NCBI GenBank assembly: GCA_034180045.1
Contig: JAXFOY010000002.1
Span: 1-64,000 of the forward strand
Length of the DNA stretch: 64,000 nucleotides
Direction: 5' to 3'
DNA from: Eubacterium_B sp034180045
GTDB lineage: Bacteria > Bacillota > Clostridia > Peptostreptococcales > Anaerovoracaceae
This document shows positions 16,092 through 25,596 of the stretch, piece after piece (position 1 is the first letter of the stretch; every line of letters begins with the position of its first letter). The translations under genes were made by a program, and so were the position numbers. Under the pieces are notes generated by a model. It saw only the letters and a list, made by a program, of their open reading frames with translations, did no database searches and was not told the DNA's origin.

Positions 16092-16643
16092 ATGAGTCAT
16101 CATGGCACTATAGAAGAAAGAATTGCTAAGAGTCAGCAGATTCTAAAAGAGGATTTGAATACGGTAAGAGCGGGAAGAGCTAATGCGGCACTTCTTGACA
16201 AGGTAATGGTTGACTATTACGGAACACCTTCACCGCTGAAGAATATATCAAATATTTCCACACCTGACCCAAGAACGCTTATGATTGCCCCTTTTGATCC
16301 ATCGTCTTTGGCAGAGATAGAAAAAGCAATCAACAAGTCGGAACTTGGAATAACACCGTCAAATGACGGCAAGTGCATCAGACTGGTAGTTCCGCAGTTA
16401 ACTGAGGAACGCAGAAAAGAGCTGACAAAGATTATCAAGAAAATGGGTGAAGACTCTAAAGTTGCAGTGAGAAACCTCAGAAGAGAAGAAAATGATCATT
16501 TGAAGAAACAGCAAAAAGCAGGGGAACTTTCAGAGGACGAACTTGCAACCGAGCTGGAAAAGGTTCAAAAGGTTATTGAGAGTGCAATTAAGACAATCGA
16601 CCAAATAATAGCAGAGAAAGACAAGGAAATTATGGAAGTATAA
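16092..16643 (+). CDS. frr: Ribosome recycling factor
   Basis: A 183-residue protein of normal size that, with EF-G, splits the post-termination ribosome. Family motifs are RAGRANAALLDKVMVDYYGTP near residue 25, PFDPSSLAEIEKAI and a C-terminal helix ending in DKEIMEV. It starts 18 bases after pyrH with a GGAGGAAGAG ribosome binding site. A strong hairpin without a T tract separates it from uppS. Confidence 0.95.
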   Translation: MSHHGTIEERIAKSQQILKEDLNTVRAGRANAALLDKVMVDYYGTPSPLKNISNISTPDPRTLMIAPFDPSSLAEIEKAINKSELGITPSNDGKCIRLVVPQLTEERRKELTKIIKKMGEDSKVAVRNLRREENDHLKKQQKAGELSEDELATELEKVQKVIESAIKTIDQIIAEKDKEIMEV

Positions 16644-16677
16644 AGCTTTCATATGGGCAACTATAGACTTTTTTAAC

Positions 16678-16704
16678 GGGCTGTTTCGCTTTGCGGAATA
16701 GCCC
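16678..16704 (+). promoter_or_regulatory. Intercistronic hairpin between frr and uppS
   Basis: A 12-bp stem (GGGCTGTTTCGC with GCGGAATAGCCC, two wobble pairs) has a TTT loop. No T tract follows, so it is more likely an RNA-processing or stability element than a full terminator. Confidence 0.5.
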
Positions 16705-16722
16705 TGTATTATGAGGAAAAGA

Positions 16723-17439
16723 ATGAAGGTAAAGAACTTTCCGGAGCATGTTGCTCTGATAATGGACGGCAACGGAAGATGGGCAAAAAAACGGTTTTTA
16801 CCCAGAGTCGCAGGGCATAATGCCGGCATGAAAAGCATGCAGGAGATAGTAAGGAGAGCTTCCGATATAGGAATCAAGCACCTAACTGTATATGCGTTTT
16901 CGACTGAAAATTGGAAAAGAACAAGCGAAGAAGTCAGCGGCATATTCGGATTACTCGTTAAATACGTGGCTACGGAGCTTGCTGAGCTAAATGAGAAGAA
17001 TGTAAAAGTTAAAGTTTTGGGTGAATATGAAGCATTACCGGAAACGGCAAGAAACAGCATGCAAAAAGCCATAGATGCAACTTGTGATAACAGCGGAATG
17101 CAGTTTAATATAGCTCTAAACTACGGAAGCAGAGCTGAAATTATAAGAGCCGCAAATAAAATTGTGGCGGATTACGGCAAAGACGCCAGGTTTACAGAGG
17201 AACTTCTCGCCAAGTATTTATATACAGGTGATGAGAATGGAAATATTCCGGATCCCGATTTGATAATAAGAACAAGCGGAGAAGAACGCCTGTCGAATTT
17301 TTTGTTGTGGCAATGTGCTTATAGCGAACTTGCATTTACGGATTCTCTTTGGCCTGACTTTTCCCCTGATGAATTTCAAAACATGGTGGAAGCCTTTGGC
17401 AGGCGTGAAAGGCGATTTGGCGGAAGAATTAAGGAGTAG
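16723..17439 (+). CDS. uppS: Isoprenyl transferase (undecaprenyl diphosphate synthase)
   Basis: A 238-residue cis-prenyltransferase making undecaprenyl diphosphate, the lipid carrier for peptidoglycan and surface polymers, from farnesyl diphosphate and isopentenyl diphosphate. The catalytic motif IMDGNGRWAKKR is near the N-terminus, and the substrate-binding RTSGEERLSNFLLWQ lies close to the C-terminus. The ATG at 16723 is chosen over 16711 because GAGG at 16713-16716 lies six bases before it; the earlier ATG would overlap this site. The product feeds the polymer cluster upstream. Confidence 0.93.
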   Translation: MKVKNFPEHVALIMDGNGRWAKKRFLPRVAGHNAGMKSMQEIVRRASDIGIKHLTVYAFSTENWKRTSEEVSGIFGLLVKYVATELAELNEKNVKVKVLGEYEALPETARNSMQKAIDATCDNSGMQFNIALNYGSRAEIIRAANKIVADYGKDARFTEELLAKYLYTGDENGNIPDPDLIIRTSGEERLSNFLLWQCAYSELAFTDSLWPDFSPDEFQNMVEAFGRRERRFGGRIKE

Positions 17440-17450
17440 GGAGAGAGTAT

Positions 17451-18236
17451 ATGAAGCTTAGAATAATTTCAGGTATGGCAATGTTACCTTTTATAGCAAT
17501 TATAATTTTAGGCGGATATCCGCTTATTGCCGCTTGTTTTTTAATCGGATTGGTTGGTGTAAAAGAACTTTTTAACGGCTTCAGGGCGATGGATATACAT
17601 CCGAATTATGCAGTGGCTGTAGCGGCGCTTGTTTCACTATATGCTATACATCTCGCATTTCCTTTACAGGAAAAGTATTTGCTGCTTTGGCTGGTTGCAT
17701 TTGTTATGATTTCATGCATTTCTATTTTTAGAATAGATAAACACAAAATTGAAGATGCTCTTACCACTATGCTTGGAATAATTTATGTAGAGTTTTTTTC
17801 ATTCCATGTAGCCATGATAGACAGCCTTTCAGATTATAAAATTTTGATATATACGGTATTTATCTCGGCGTTCGGAAGCGATATCTGTGCGTATTTCACC
17901 GGTTTTGCGATAGGAAAGCACAAACTTTGTCCAAATTTAAGTCCCAAAAAAACCGTAGAGGGTGCGGTCGGAGGCGTAATAGGTGCAGCGCTTTTATGTC
18001 TGTTATTTGCCAAATTTTTCGCACCTCAGCTCATGCTGCATTGCTTTATAATAGGTGTAATAGGTGCAGCTTTGTCTCAATGCGGAGACTTGACCGCCTC
18101 GGCGTTTAAGAGAAAAATGGGAATTAAAGATTACGGTAAACTGATTCCGGGGCACGGTGGGATAATGGACAGGTTCGACAGCATTTTGTTCACAGGACCT
18201 ATAGTGTATTACTATATAACGCTTGTTTTGATTTAA
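17451..18236 (+). CDS. cdsA: Phosphatidate cytidylyltransferase
   Basis: A 261-residue membrane protein with about eight hydrophobic segments, making CDP-diacylglycerol from phosphatidate and CTP. The family signature near the C-terminus is complete: GDLTASAFKRKMGIKDYGKLIPGHGG, then DRFDS. It follows uppS by 11 bases and fits the usual gene order. Confidence 0.94.
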   Translation: MKLRIISGMAMLPFIAIIILGGYPLIAACFLIGLVGVKELFNGFRAMDIHPNYAVAVAALVSLYAIHLAFPLQEKYLLLWLVAFVMISCISIFRIDKHKIEDALTTMLGIIYVEFFSFHVAMIDSLSDYKILIYTVFISAFGSDICAYFTGFAIGKHKLCPNLSPKKTVEGAVGGVIGAALLCLLFAKFFAPQLMLHCFIIGVIGAALSQCGDLTASAFKRKMGIKDYGKLIPGHGGIMDRFDSILFTGPIVYYYITLVLI

Positions 18237-18251
18237 TTAGGGGGCAAGATA

Positions 18252-19427
18252 ATGAAGCAAATCAGCATCTTGGGAAGTACGGGTTCAATTGGCAGTCAGG
18301 CTCTTGAAATAATCAGAAACAATCGAGAACTCTTTTCTGTAAATGCACTAAGCTGCGGTCGGAATTTGGCATTAATGTGCAAACAAATCGAAGAATTTGT
18401 TCCTGAACTTGTGGTTACCGAAAGAAAATCGGATGCGGACAAACTGAGAGATATTTATAGCAATACGGACTTGGATAAGACTGTATTTCTTTACGGGGAA
18501 AAAGGTCTTATAGAGGCGGCAAAGTATAGAAGTGATTTACTCCTAAACGCTCTCAGCGGAATGAGAGGGCTTGTGCCTACCTTTGAGGCTATAAAATGTG
18601 GAAAAAATATAGCTCTTGCAAACAAAGAAACTCTTGTTGCAGGAGGGAATGTGATTATGGAAGCGGCGAAAAAAACGGCAGTGCAAATAATACCTGTTGA
18701 TAGCGAACACAGCGCTATTTTTCAATGTCTGCAAGGCGAACTGAACAAAGAGATAAAAAAGCTCTTAATAACTGCTTCCGGAGGACCGTTCAGGGGATAT
18801 TCCGAGGATGAGCTTAGAGATGTCAGTGTTTCACAGGCATTAAATCATCCGAAGTGGTCTATGGGGAAAAAGATAACTATAGATTCTGCAACTTTGATGA
18901 ATAAAGGTCTTGAAGTAATTGAAGCAAGGTGGCTATTTGATGTGGATATAGATATGATTGAAGTACTTGTTCATCCGCAAAGCATAGTACATTCCGCTGT
19001 GGAATTTATAGATACGGCGATTATCGCGCAGCTTGGCTTTCCCGATATGAAAATACCCATATCGGTGGCTTTTTCATATCCTAAAAGACTAAGCACAAAC
19101 GAGCGTTCATTCGATTTTTTTAGAGACGGGGCAAATCTTACCTTTGAGAAGCCTGACATTGAGACTTTCAAGTGCTTAAAACTGGCAATACAGTCAGCTA
19201 AGGCAGGAGGTTTATACTCTGCGGCCATGAATGGAGCAAACGAAGTTTTGGTAGAAGCTTTTTTAGAAAGGGAAATTGGTTTTACACAAATTGCCGACCT
19301 GAATGAAGAAATATTGAACAGCAAAGACTTTTCAGGCGAATCTAATCTTGAGAGTATTTTAGCGGCAGATAAACTTGCCAGAGATACCGCTTTTGATTTA
19401 ATCAGAAAAAAAGGACTAAATATATGA
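18252..19427 (+). CDS. dxr: 1-deoxy-D-xylulose 5-phosphate reductoisomerase
   Basis: A 391-residue enzyme that rearranges and reduces DXP to 2-C-methyl-erythritol 4-phosphate with NADPH, the second step of the MEP isoprenoid pathway. The NADPH site LGSTGSIGSQ is at the N-terminus, metal and substrate residues lie in PVDSEHSAIFQ, and the flexible loop LNHPKWSMGKKITIDSATL is intact. GGGGGC precedes the ATG. Its stop overlaps the rseP start by four bases. Confidence 0.95.
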   Translation: MKQISILGSTGSIGSQALEIIRNNRELFSVNALSCGRNLALMCKQIEEFVPELVVTERKSDADKLRDIYSNTDLDKTVFLYGEKGLIEAAKYRSDLLLNALSGMRGLVPTFEAIKCGKNIALANKETLVAGGNVIMEAAKKTAVQIIPVDSEHSAIFQCLQGELNKEIKKLLITASGGPFRGYSEDELRDVSVSQALNHPKWSMGKKITIDSATLMNKGLEVIEARWLFDVDIDMIEVLVHPQSIVHSAVEFIDTAIIAQLGFPDMKIPISVAFSYPKRLSTNERSFDFFRDGANLTFEKPDIETFKCLKLAIQSAKAGGLYSAAMNGANEVLVEAFLEREIGFTQIADLNEEILNSKDFSGESNLESILAADKLARDTAFDLIRKKGLNI

Positions 19428-20437
19428 CTATTTTTTTAATAATACTTCTATTTGTCATGTTGATATTCCCACACGAACTTGGTCATTTTCTTGCTGCAAA
19501 GCTGTGTGGAGTGCAAGTAAACGAATTTGCTTTCGGCATGGGACCGGTTATCTTCAAAAAACAGGGAAAAGAAACTCTTTATTCGATAAGAGCACTTCCT
19601 ATCGGCGGGTTTTGTGCGATGGAGGGTGAAGATACGGAAGAATCTACAAAAAATCCAAGAGCATTCAACAATAAAATTTGGTGGAAGAAAATTATAATTT
19701 TGGTAGCAGGTGCTTTGATGAATGTCTTGCTTGCCTTTTTAGTTATGATTTTTGCAAGTACGTATGCGGGTAGCCCTCAGACAACCATAGGTAAAGTTGT
19801 GCCGGCAGGTATGGCGGAGAAGGCGGGGGTCAGTGCAGGAGATAAAATTATTGAGCTTTCCGGAGAAAAGATAGACAGCTGGAGCGAGTTCAGCGAAAAA
19901 CTGCAAAAGTCTCTTCAAAAAGAAAAATCAATTAGATTGACTGTAGATAGAGACGGTAAAGAACTTTCATTTGAAATTACTCCTGAGGCAACTAAAGACG
20001 GAAAGCTGCGCATAGGTGTAGAAGCGCAAAGAAGCCATAATATTTTTCTCGGCATCAAGAACGGAACGATTTCAACTCTGAAGATGATGAAACTTTTATT
20101 TGATTCGATAATTAGCTTATTTTCATCAACAGACGGACTTAATCAAATTACAGGACCTGTAGGCATGGTGAAAGTTGTCAGTGATGCGGCAGGAATGGGA
20201 ATCTTCTTCTATTTGTATCTCGTAGCTTTAATCAGTCTTAATCTTGCTATATTTAATTTGCTCCCGTTACCTGCGCTCGATGGAGGCAGAATAATCTTCG
20301 TTGTTATCAGACTGTTCACGGGCAGGGCGATAAGCAACAAAACAGAAGCGAGAGTTCATGCAATCGGAATGGCACTTCTACTGGCGCTTACCGTATTTGT
20401 AACATGGAACGATATTATGAGGTTGATAAGGCGATGA
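19424..20437 (+). CDS. rseP: Site-2 membrane metalloprotease
   Basis: A 337-residue intramembrane zinc protease of the RseP/RasP family, which cuts membrane-bound regulators after a first cut outside. The zinc motif HELGH is at residues 17-21 within the first membrane segment. A PDZ domain with VPAGMAEKAGVSAGD is in the middle. The third metal ligand lies in NLLPLPALDGGRI near the C-terminus. Its target here is unknown. It overlaps dxr and ispG by four bases each. Confidence 0.93.
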   Translation: MTIFLIILLFVMLIFPHELGHFLAAKLCGVQVNEFAFGMGPVIFKKQGKETLYSIRALPIGGFCAMEGEDTEESTKNPRAFNNKIWWKKIIILVAGALMNVLLAFLVMIFASTYAGSPQTTIGKVVPAGMAEKAGVSAGDKIIELSGEKIDSWSEFSEKLQKSLQKEKSIRLTVDRDGKELSFEITPEATKDGKLRIGVEAQRSHNIFLGIKNGTISTLKMMKLLFDSIISLFSSTDGLNQITGPVGMVKVVSDAAGMGIFFYLYLVALISLNLAIFNLLPLPALDGGRIIFVVIRLFTGRAISNKTEARVHAIGMALLLALTVFVTWNDIMRLIRR

Positions 20438-21495
20438 GTATTAAGTCCGTAAAAGTTAGAAACACCCAAATAGGCGGCAGTGCTCCTATAAGCATTCAAT
20501 CCATGGCAAATGTGAGTGCTCATGATGTAAATATGCTTTTATCCCAAATTTTGGAACTGGAGATGGCGGGGTGTGAGATTGTTCGACTTGCAATTCCGGA
20601 TATGGAGGCGGCCAAAACCTTAAAAGTTTTGAGAAAAAGGACGGAAATGCCTCTAGTTGCGGATATACATTTTGATTATAAACTGGCTCTTGCCGCTATA
20701 GATGCGGGGGCGGATAAAATCAGGATAAATCCGGGAAATATAGGTAGTGCAGAACGGATAAGAGCAGTCGTAAACGAAGCAAAATCTGCGCATATTCCAA
20801 TAAGGATAGGTGTTAATTCCGGTTCACTCGAAAAGGATATTATTGAAAAATACGGCGGTGTTACAGCAAGAGGACTTTGTGACAGCGCTTTAAGAAACCT
20901 TGCAATTGTCGAAGATATGGGATTTGACGATCTTGTTATATCGCTTAAGTCGTCCGATGTGAAAATGAATTTTGAGGCGCATAGGTTAATCGCCTCAGAA
21001 ACCGAGCATCCTATACATATAGGGATAACGGAGGCAGGCACCATAAGGAGAGGTAAACTGAAATCCGCTATAGGAATCGGGAGCCTTTTACTTGAAGGCA
21101 TAGGCGATACTATGAGGGTTTCACTAACAACCAATCCTGTAGAAGAAGTCGAGTTTGCAAAGGAAATTCTCGAAACCGTAGGTATCAGGGAGCCCGGATA
21201 CAATTTGGTTTCCTGTCCTACTTGCGGGCGAACATCTGTAAATCTTGAAGAACTTGCGGAAAGGATAGACCTAAGGCTTGCTCGTGAGAATATCAGGAAG
21301 GGAATAAAAGTAGCGGTTATGGGCTGTGTGGTAAACGGTCCGGGAGAAGCGAAGGAAGCGGATTATGGCGTTGCCGGCGGTGTAAATAAGGGTGTAATTT
21401 TTGAAAAAGGCAAAATTGTAAAAACTGTCATGGAAGAAGATATTATAGATGAACTCTTCAAAATTATTTACGAGCGTGAGGGGAAGACTGTTTAA
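20434..21495 (+). CDS. ispG: 4-hydroxy-3-methylbut-2-enyl diphosphate synthase
   Basis: A 353-residue iron-sulfur enzyme of the MEP pathway, turning methylerythritol cyclodiphosphate into HMBPP. The N-terminal half is a TIM barrel starting with the IGGSAPISIQSMAN motif. Three cysteine ligands for the [4Fe-4S] cluster are visible in SCPTCGR and AVMGCVVNGPGE. The ATG at 20434 is chosen because its product begins like other IspG proteins and forms the ATGA overlap with rseP; the upstream ATG at 20404 would add ten atypical residues. polC starts one base before its end. Confidence 0.93.
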   Translation: MSIKSVKVRNTQIGGSAPISIQSMANVSAHDVNMLLSQILELEMAGCEIVRLAIPDMEAAKTLKVLRKRTEMPLVADIHFDYKLALAAIDAGADKIRINPGNIGSAERIRAVVNEAKSAHIPIRIGVNSGSLEKDIIEKYGGVTARGLCDSALRNLAIVEDMGFDDLVISLKSSDVKMNFEAHRLIASETEHPIHIGITEAGTIRRGKLKSAIGIGSLLLEGIGDTMRVSLTTNPVEEVEFAKEILETVGIREPGYNLVSCPTCGRTSVNLEELAERIDLRLARENIRKGIKVAVMGCVVNGPGEAKEADYGVAGGVNKGVIFEKGKIVKTVMEEDIIDELFKIIYEREGKTV

Positions 21496-24400
21496 TGAAG
21501 GATTTGTTTTACAATTATATAGATTGGAAAACTGTAGGAGAAGAATATAAAGATAAAAGTGTAATTATTATTGACGATGCGGTAATAAGGCAAGACACTA
21601 ATATACTCAAGGTAAATGTCAGAATAAACCATGTAGTTCCGGTTGAGGATGAGAAAAAAATAAAGGCTGTCATTCTAAATAAAATAGAGGGGCTCTCAGG
21701 TATAGATATAGAATATAAATACGAGAACTTATTACTTTCAGATTACGACACTTTAAGGCTTTTGATACCTAAACTGCTTGAAAGATTGAACGGCGAGTTT
21801 ACATATTTAATAGAAAGCATAGCCATGTCATCGCTGAGAATTGAGGGAGATAAGGTCTTTATAGGCACGGTTGGCGAACTCGCTTCTAAAAAGCTCAATG
21901 ACAAGCTTTCAAAGTTGCTGTCTGCTATGATAAATAGTGAAATCAATCTGAATTATGCGGTCGTCTTTGAAAATGATAATAAGCTGTACGGAGAAGCCAG
22001 AGAATCCCTAAAAAAATCTACTGATGAAGAACTTAAACAAGTCAGTGAACAAAGTAAGGAGGCGGCAAGGCAGGCTGCTTCAAGACCTAAATCCGGAGAA
22101 AAAAAATCTGACTCGTCAAGCGAAAAAGGCTCGTTTTGGCGTAAGAAAAATTCGGACATCAATGCGCCTTCGAAAGGAAATATAATAATGGGGCAAAATT
22201 CCATAAGCGGTGAATTAACCTCGCTTTCGGATTTATCTCCCGAGCAAAAATCCGTCGTTATCGGAGGTATACTTTTCAGCAAAAAAGAAAAAACGATAAA
22301 ATTTGGAAATAAGGTAATTTATCTTGCCATAACGGACAGAATTACGAGCACCTGTCTTAAGGCTTTTGTGAGCGAAGAAAAATGGAAGGAAATTGATGAG
22401 AAACTCAAGCCGGGTGATTATATAAAGGCTACGGGCAGTCCCGAGTGGGATTTGTTTGAAAACTGCCTGACCGTATCAGTTAAGGGCATAGAAAAGGGAA
22501 GTCTTACCCTTAGAAAAGACGAGTACGAAGGCAAAAAGAGGGTGGAACTGCATTGTCACACAAAGATGAGTGCCATGGACGGAATGAACGATGTCGAAAC
22601 CATAGTAAAAACTGCTGCGCGGTGGGGACATCCTGCTGTGGCTATTACTGATCACGGCGTCGTGCAGGGGTTTCCGGATGCGGCAAAGATTGCATCTAAG
22701 CTTGCAGCTAATAAGGATAATCCCGTTAAAATAAAAATTATATACGGAATGGAAGGGTATGTCTTTGATGACAGCGACTGTATCAAAGAGGACGGAAGCA
22801 TAGATTACAAGAAAAAAAACACCAATCATATAATTTTACTTGCTGCAACTCAAGAAGGGCTAAAGAATTTATATAAATTGGTCTCATACTCACATCTTGA
22901 GTATTTCTACAAGAAACCGAGATTGCCTAAATCTCTTATCAGCAAGCATAGAGAGGGGCTTATCATTGGTTCGGCATGTGAAGCGGGGGAGGTATTTAGA
23001 GCTATCACCGGAGGTGCGAGCGATGAGCATGTAGATAAAATAGCCGAATTCTATGATTATCTCGAAATTCAGCCTTTGATAAATAATCAATTCATGATTG
23101 ATAAGAGAATGGTTGAGAGCAGAGAGGATTTGCGTAATTTTAACCGTCGTGTTTTAGCATGCGCAAATAGACTTGGTAAAATGACAGTTGCGACAACAGA
23201 TGCTCACTATGATGAGCCGGAGTCGGCGATTTACAGGAATATAATTTTAGCAGGCATGGGATATAAGGATGCGGAAAACGGTCAGGGTTTATACTTAAGA
23301 ACCACTCAGGAGATGCTGGATGAATTTTCGTATCTCGGTGAAGATATAGCCTACCGGATAGTCGTAGAAAATCCTAATAAGATAGCAGATATGATATCAG
23401 GTGATATTATACCTGTGCCTAAGGGTAAGTATCCCCCTAAAATAGATGGAGCAGAGGAAACTTTGCGTAACACCTGCATGAAAAAGGTACACGAGATTTA
23501 TGGTGATACACTTCCTGATGAAATAGAAGAGAGACTGAACAAAGAACTAAATTCAATTATAGGCAACGGATATGCGGTCATGTATGTATCGGCACAGATG
23601 TTGGTACAAAAATCACTGGAAGACGGATACCTTGTAGGTTCAAGAGGTTCAGTCGGTTCATCATTTGCTGCAACTATGGCGGGAATTACCGAGGTTAATC
23701 CGCTTGATCCGCATTATATTTGTCCTGAGTGTAAATATTTAGAGTGGGGAGATATGAATCTCTACGACTGCGGAATAGACATGCCTGTTAAATACTGCCC
23801 GAAATGCGGTGCAGAATTGAAGCGGGACGGATTTACAATTCCATTTGCCACTTTTTTAGGTTTTAACGGTGATAAAGAACCTGATATAGATTTGAACTTT
23901 GCCGGAGAATATCAGGCAAAAGCGCATAGATATGTGGGAGAAATTTTCGGCGAAGAAAATGTATTCAAAGCGGGAACCGTAAGTACGGTTGCAGATAAGA
24001 CCGCTTATGGATATGTAATGAAGTTTGCCGCAGAGAAAAACTTTCCTATAAATAAATTTGATGCCGACAGACTGGCAAGGGGATGTACGGGTGTAAAAAA
24101 GACTACGGGACAGCACCCGGGAGGCATTATAATTTTACCTGACGATCACGAAATATATGAGTTTTGTCCCGTTCAAAGACCGGCTAACGATACATCCTCA
24201 GATGTAGTTACCACTCATTTTGATTATCATAAAATTGATGAAAACTTGCTGAAACTGGATATACTTGGGCACAACATACCTTCGATGATAAGGCAGCTTC
24301 AGGATATGACAGGTATCAATCCGCTCGAAATAGACCTTACAGATCGCAAAGTTCTCAGCATTTTTAACGGCACGGAAGCTCTGGACATAAAGGATTCTAA

Positions 24401-25301
24401 TTACAAATATACACATGGAAGCTATGCCATACCTGAGTTCGGTACTTCATTTGTAAGACAGATGCTCGATGATACAAAACCGGATAAATTTGCCGATTTG
24501 GTGAGAATTTCAGGATTTTCGCACGGAACCGATGTGTGGCTGAACAATGCTCAGGACTATATTAAGGACGGTACTGCCACGATGAGGGAGGTTATCTCAA
24601 CTCGTGACGATATAATGAACTATTTGATTCTAAAAGGACTTGAAAACAAAACGGCTTTCCAGATTATGGAGGATGTTCGAAAGAACAGACCGTTAAAAGA
24701 AGAGCAACTTAGCGTTATGAAGGAACACGATGTTCCGGACTGGTATATAGACTCATGTATTAAAATTCAATACATGTTCCCTAGAGCTCATGCGGTAGCA
24801 TACGTGATGATGTCGTTTAGAATGGCATGGTATAAGGTGTACTATCCTCAAGAGTTTTATGCTACATACTTTACTTCCGTAGCGGCAGATTTTAATGCCG
24901 ATGTCATCATGCAAGGAGCAAAAGCCTGCCTTGATAAAATTGAAGAAATAGTGAGAAAGGGGAATAATGCATCGCCAAAAGAAAAATCGGAAATTCTTGT
25001 ATATGAAGTGGCGTATGAAATGTATTCGAGAGGATATAAATTCCGACTACCGAAGTTGGGGCACTCACGCGCTTTGAAATTTTGGGTTGAAGGCGGAGAC
25101 GTACTGCTACCGTTTGTTGCATTAAGCGGAATGGGTGAATCTGCTGCCAAACTGCTTGCAGAGGCGTATGAGGAAAAAGCCTTTGATACTATAGAAGATG
25201 CCGCCATCAGAGCTAAACTTAACCGTACTGCGCTTGCAAGTCTAAAGGAGTATGGAATCTTTGAAGGACTTCCCGAGACAGATCAGCTGAGCTTTTTTTA
25301 A
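21495..25301 (+). CDS. polC: DNA polymerase III alpha subunit PolC lacking the exonuclease domain
   Basis: A 1268-residue replicative polymerase, about 170 shorter than Bacillus PolC. In order: an N-terminal domain (1-225), an OB fold (about 240-345), a PHP domain (from about 349), a four-Cys zinc site (CPECKY to CPKCGAE), and the polymerase with Asp797 and Asp799 in PDIDLNFAGEYQ. The DnaQ-like exonuclease normally set inside the PHP domain is missing: only 25 residues separate Glu420 and His445. All nine PHP metal ligands can be placed (His353, His355, Asp362, His387, Glu420, His445, Cys495, Asp569, His571), unlike Bacillus PolC, which has Asn at the Asp569 position. Proofreading by the PHP domain, or by a separate protein, is inferred. 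Confidence 0.93.
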   Translation: MKDLFYNYIDWKTVGEEYKDKSVIIIDDAVIRQDTNILKVNVRINHVVPVEDEKKIKAVILNKIEGLSGIDIEYKYENLLLSDYDTLRLLIPKLLERLNGEFTYLIESIAMSSLRIEGDKVFIGTVGELASKKLNDKLSKLLSAMINSEINLNYAVVFENDNKLYGEARESLKKSTDEELKQVSEQSKEAARQAASRPKSGEKKSDSSSEKGSFWRKKNSDINAPSKGNIIMGQNSISGELTSLSDLSPEQKSVVIGGILFSKKEKTIKFGNKVIYLAITDRITSTCLKAFVSEEKWKEIDEKLKPGDYIKATGSPEWDLFENCLTVSVKGIEKGSLTLRKDEYEGKKRVELHCHTKMSAMDGMNDVETIVKTAARWGHPAVAITDHGVVQGFPDAAKIASKLAANKDNPVKIKIIYGMEGYVFDDSDCIKEDGSIDYKKKNTNHIILLAATQEGLKNLYKLVSYSHLEYFYKKPRLPKSLISKHREGLIIGSACEAGEVFRAITGGASDEHVDKIAEFYDYLEIQPLINNQFMIDKRMVESREDLRNFNRRVLACANRLGKMTVATTDAHYDEPESAIYRNIILAGMGYKDAENGQGLYLRTTQEMLDEFSYLGEDIAYRIVVENPNKIADMISGDIIPVPKGKYPPKIDGAEETLRNTCMKKVHEIYGDTLPDEIEERLNKELNSIIGNGYAVMYVSAQMLVQKSLEDGYLVGSRGSVGSSFAATMAGITEVNPLDPHYICPECKYLEWGDMNLYDCGIDMPVKYCPKCGAELKRDGFTIPFATFLGFNGDKEPDIDLNFAGEYQAKAHRYVGEIFGEENVFKAGTVSTVADKTAYGYVMKFAAEKNFPINKFDADRLARGCTGVKKTTGQHPGGIIILPDDHEIYEFCPVQRPANDTSSDVVTTHFDYHKIDENLLKLDILGHNIPSMIRQLQDMTGINPLEIDLTDRKVLSIFNGTEALDIKDSNYKYTHGSYAIPEFGTSFVRQMLDDTKPDKFADLVRISGFSHGTDVWLNNAQDYIKDGTATMREVISTRDDIMNYLILKGLENKTAFQIMEDVRKNRPLKEEQLSVMKEHDVPDWYIDSCIKIQYMFPRAHAVAYVMMSFRMAWYKVYYPQEFYATYFTSVAADFNADVIMQGAKACLDKIEEIVRKGNNASPKEKSEILVYEVAYEMYSRGYKFRLPKLGHSRALKFWVEGGDVLLPFVALSGMGESAAKLLAEAYEEKAFDTIEDAAIRAKLNRTALASLKEYGIFEGLPETDQLSFF

Positions 25302-25421
25302 TGATAAGCATATTTTGAGGAAAAAGCTTTGATGCGTCGTAAAAACTCTTGCAAATAGAGGTGTTTTGCCACAGATGCCATAAGGTATGTTGTAGGGGTC
25401 AAAATTAAACAGGAAATCGTA

Positions 25422-25478
25422 AAAGCGGTAACCTTACACTTCCGTTAAAGGAAGCATAGGGACACCGCTTTTTTTCTT
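25422..25478 (+). terminator. Compound hairpin terminator
   Basis: AAAGCGGT (25422-25429) pairs with ACCGCTTT (25464-25471), followed by a T tract. Inside, CCTTA pairs with TAGGG and CTTCC pairs with GGAAG around a GTTAAA loop. It lies 120 bases after polC and immediately upstream of the truncated gene, so it may belong to the remnant element rather than to polC. Confidence 0.65.
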
Positions 25479-25530
25479 TCAAAAATCGAGCTTTACCATG
25501 TATCAAACAAAAATCAAAGGAGCAAAGTTC

Positions 25531-25596
25531 ATGGCAGTTTTCAGAGTAGAGAAAGACAAGGGGCACACCTTTTTGAGAGTTGATTTTTCGGTTTAG
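25531..25596 (+). pseudogene. Truncated start of a mobile-element HTH/replication-type gene
   Basis: AAAGGAG at 25516-25522 precedes an ATG at 25531. The first 13 codons read MAVFRVEKDKGHT, then run into unrelated residues and stop at 25594. From memory, MAVFRVEK starts a helix-turn-helix protein common in integrative elements of Firmicutes, normally some hundreds of residues long. Only the beginning is left, so this is a deletion scar. The -35 box of the sdpR promoter lies in the same 66 bases. Confidence 0.5.

Noticed and set aside
20676..21203. Minus-strand frame of 175 codons over ispG
   Set aside because: No ribosome binding site and a composition typical of antisense reading; ispG is certain.
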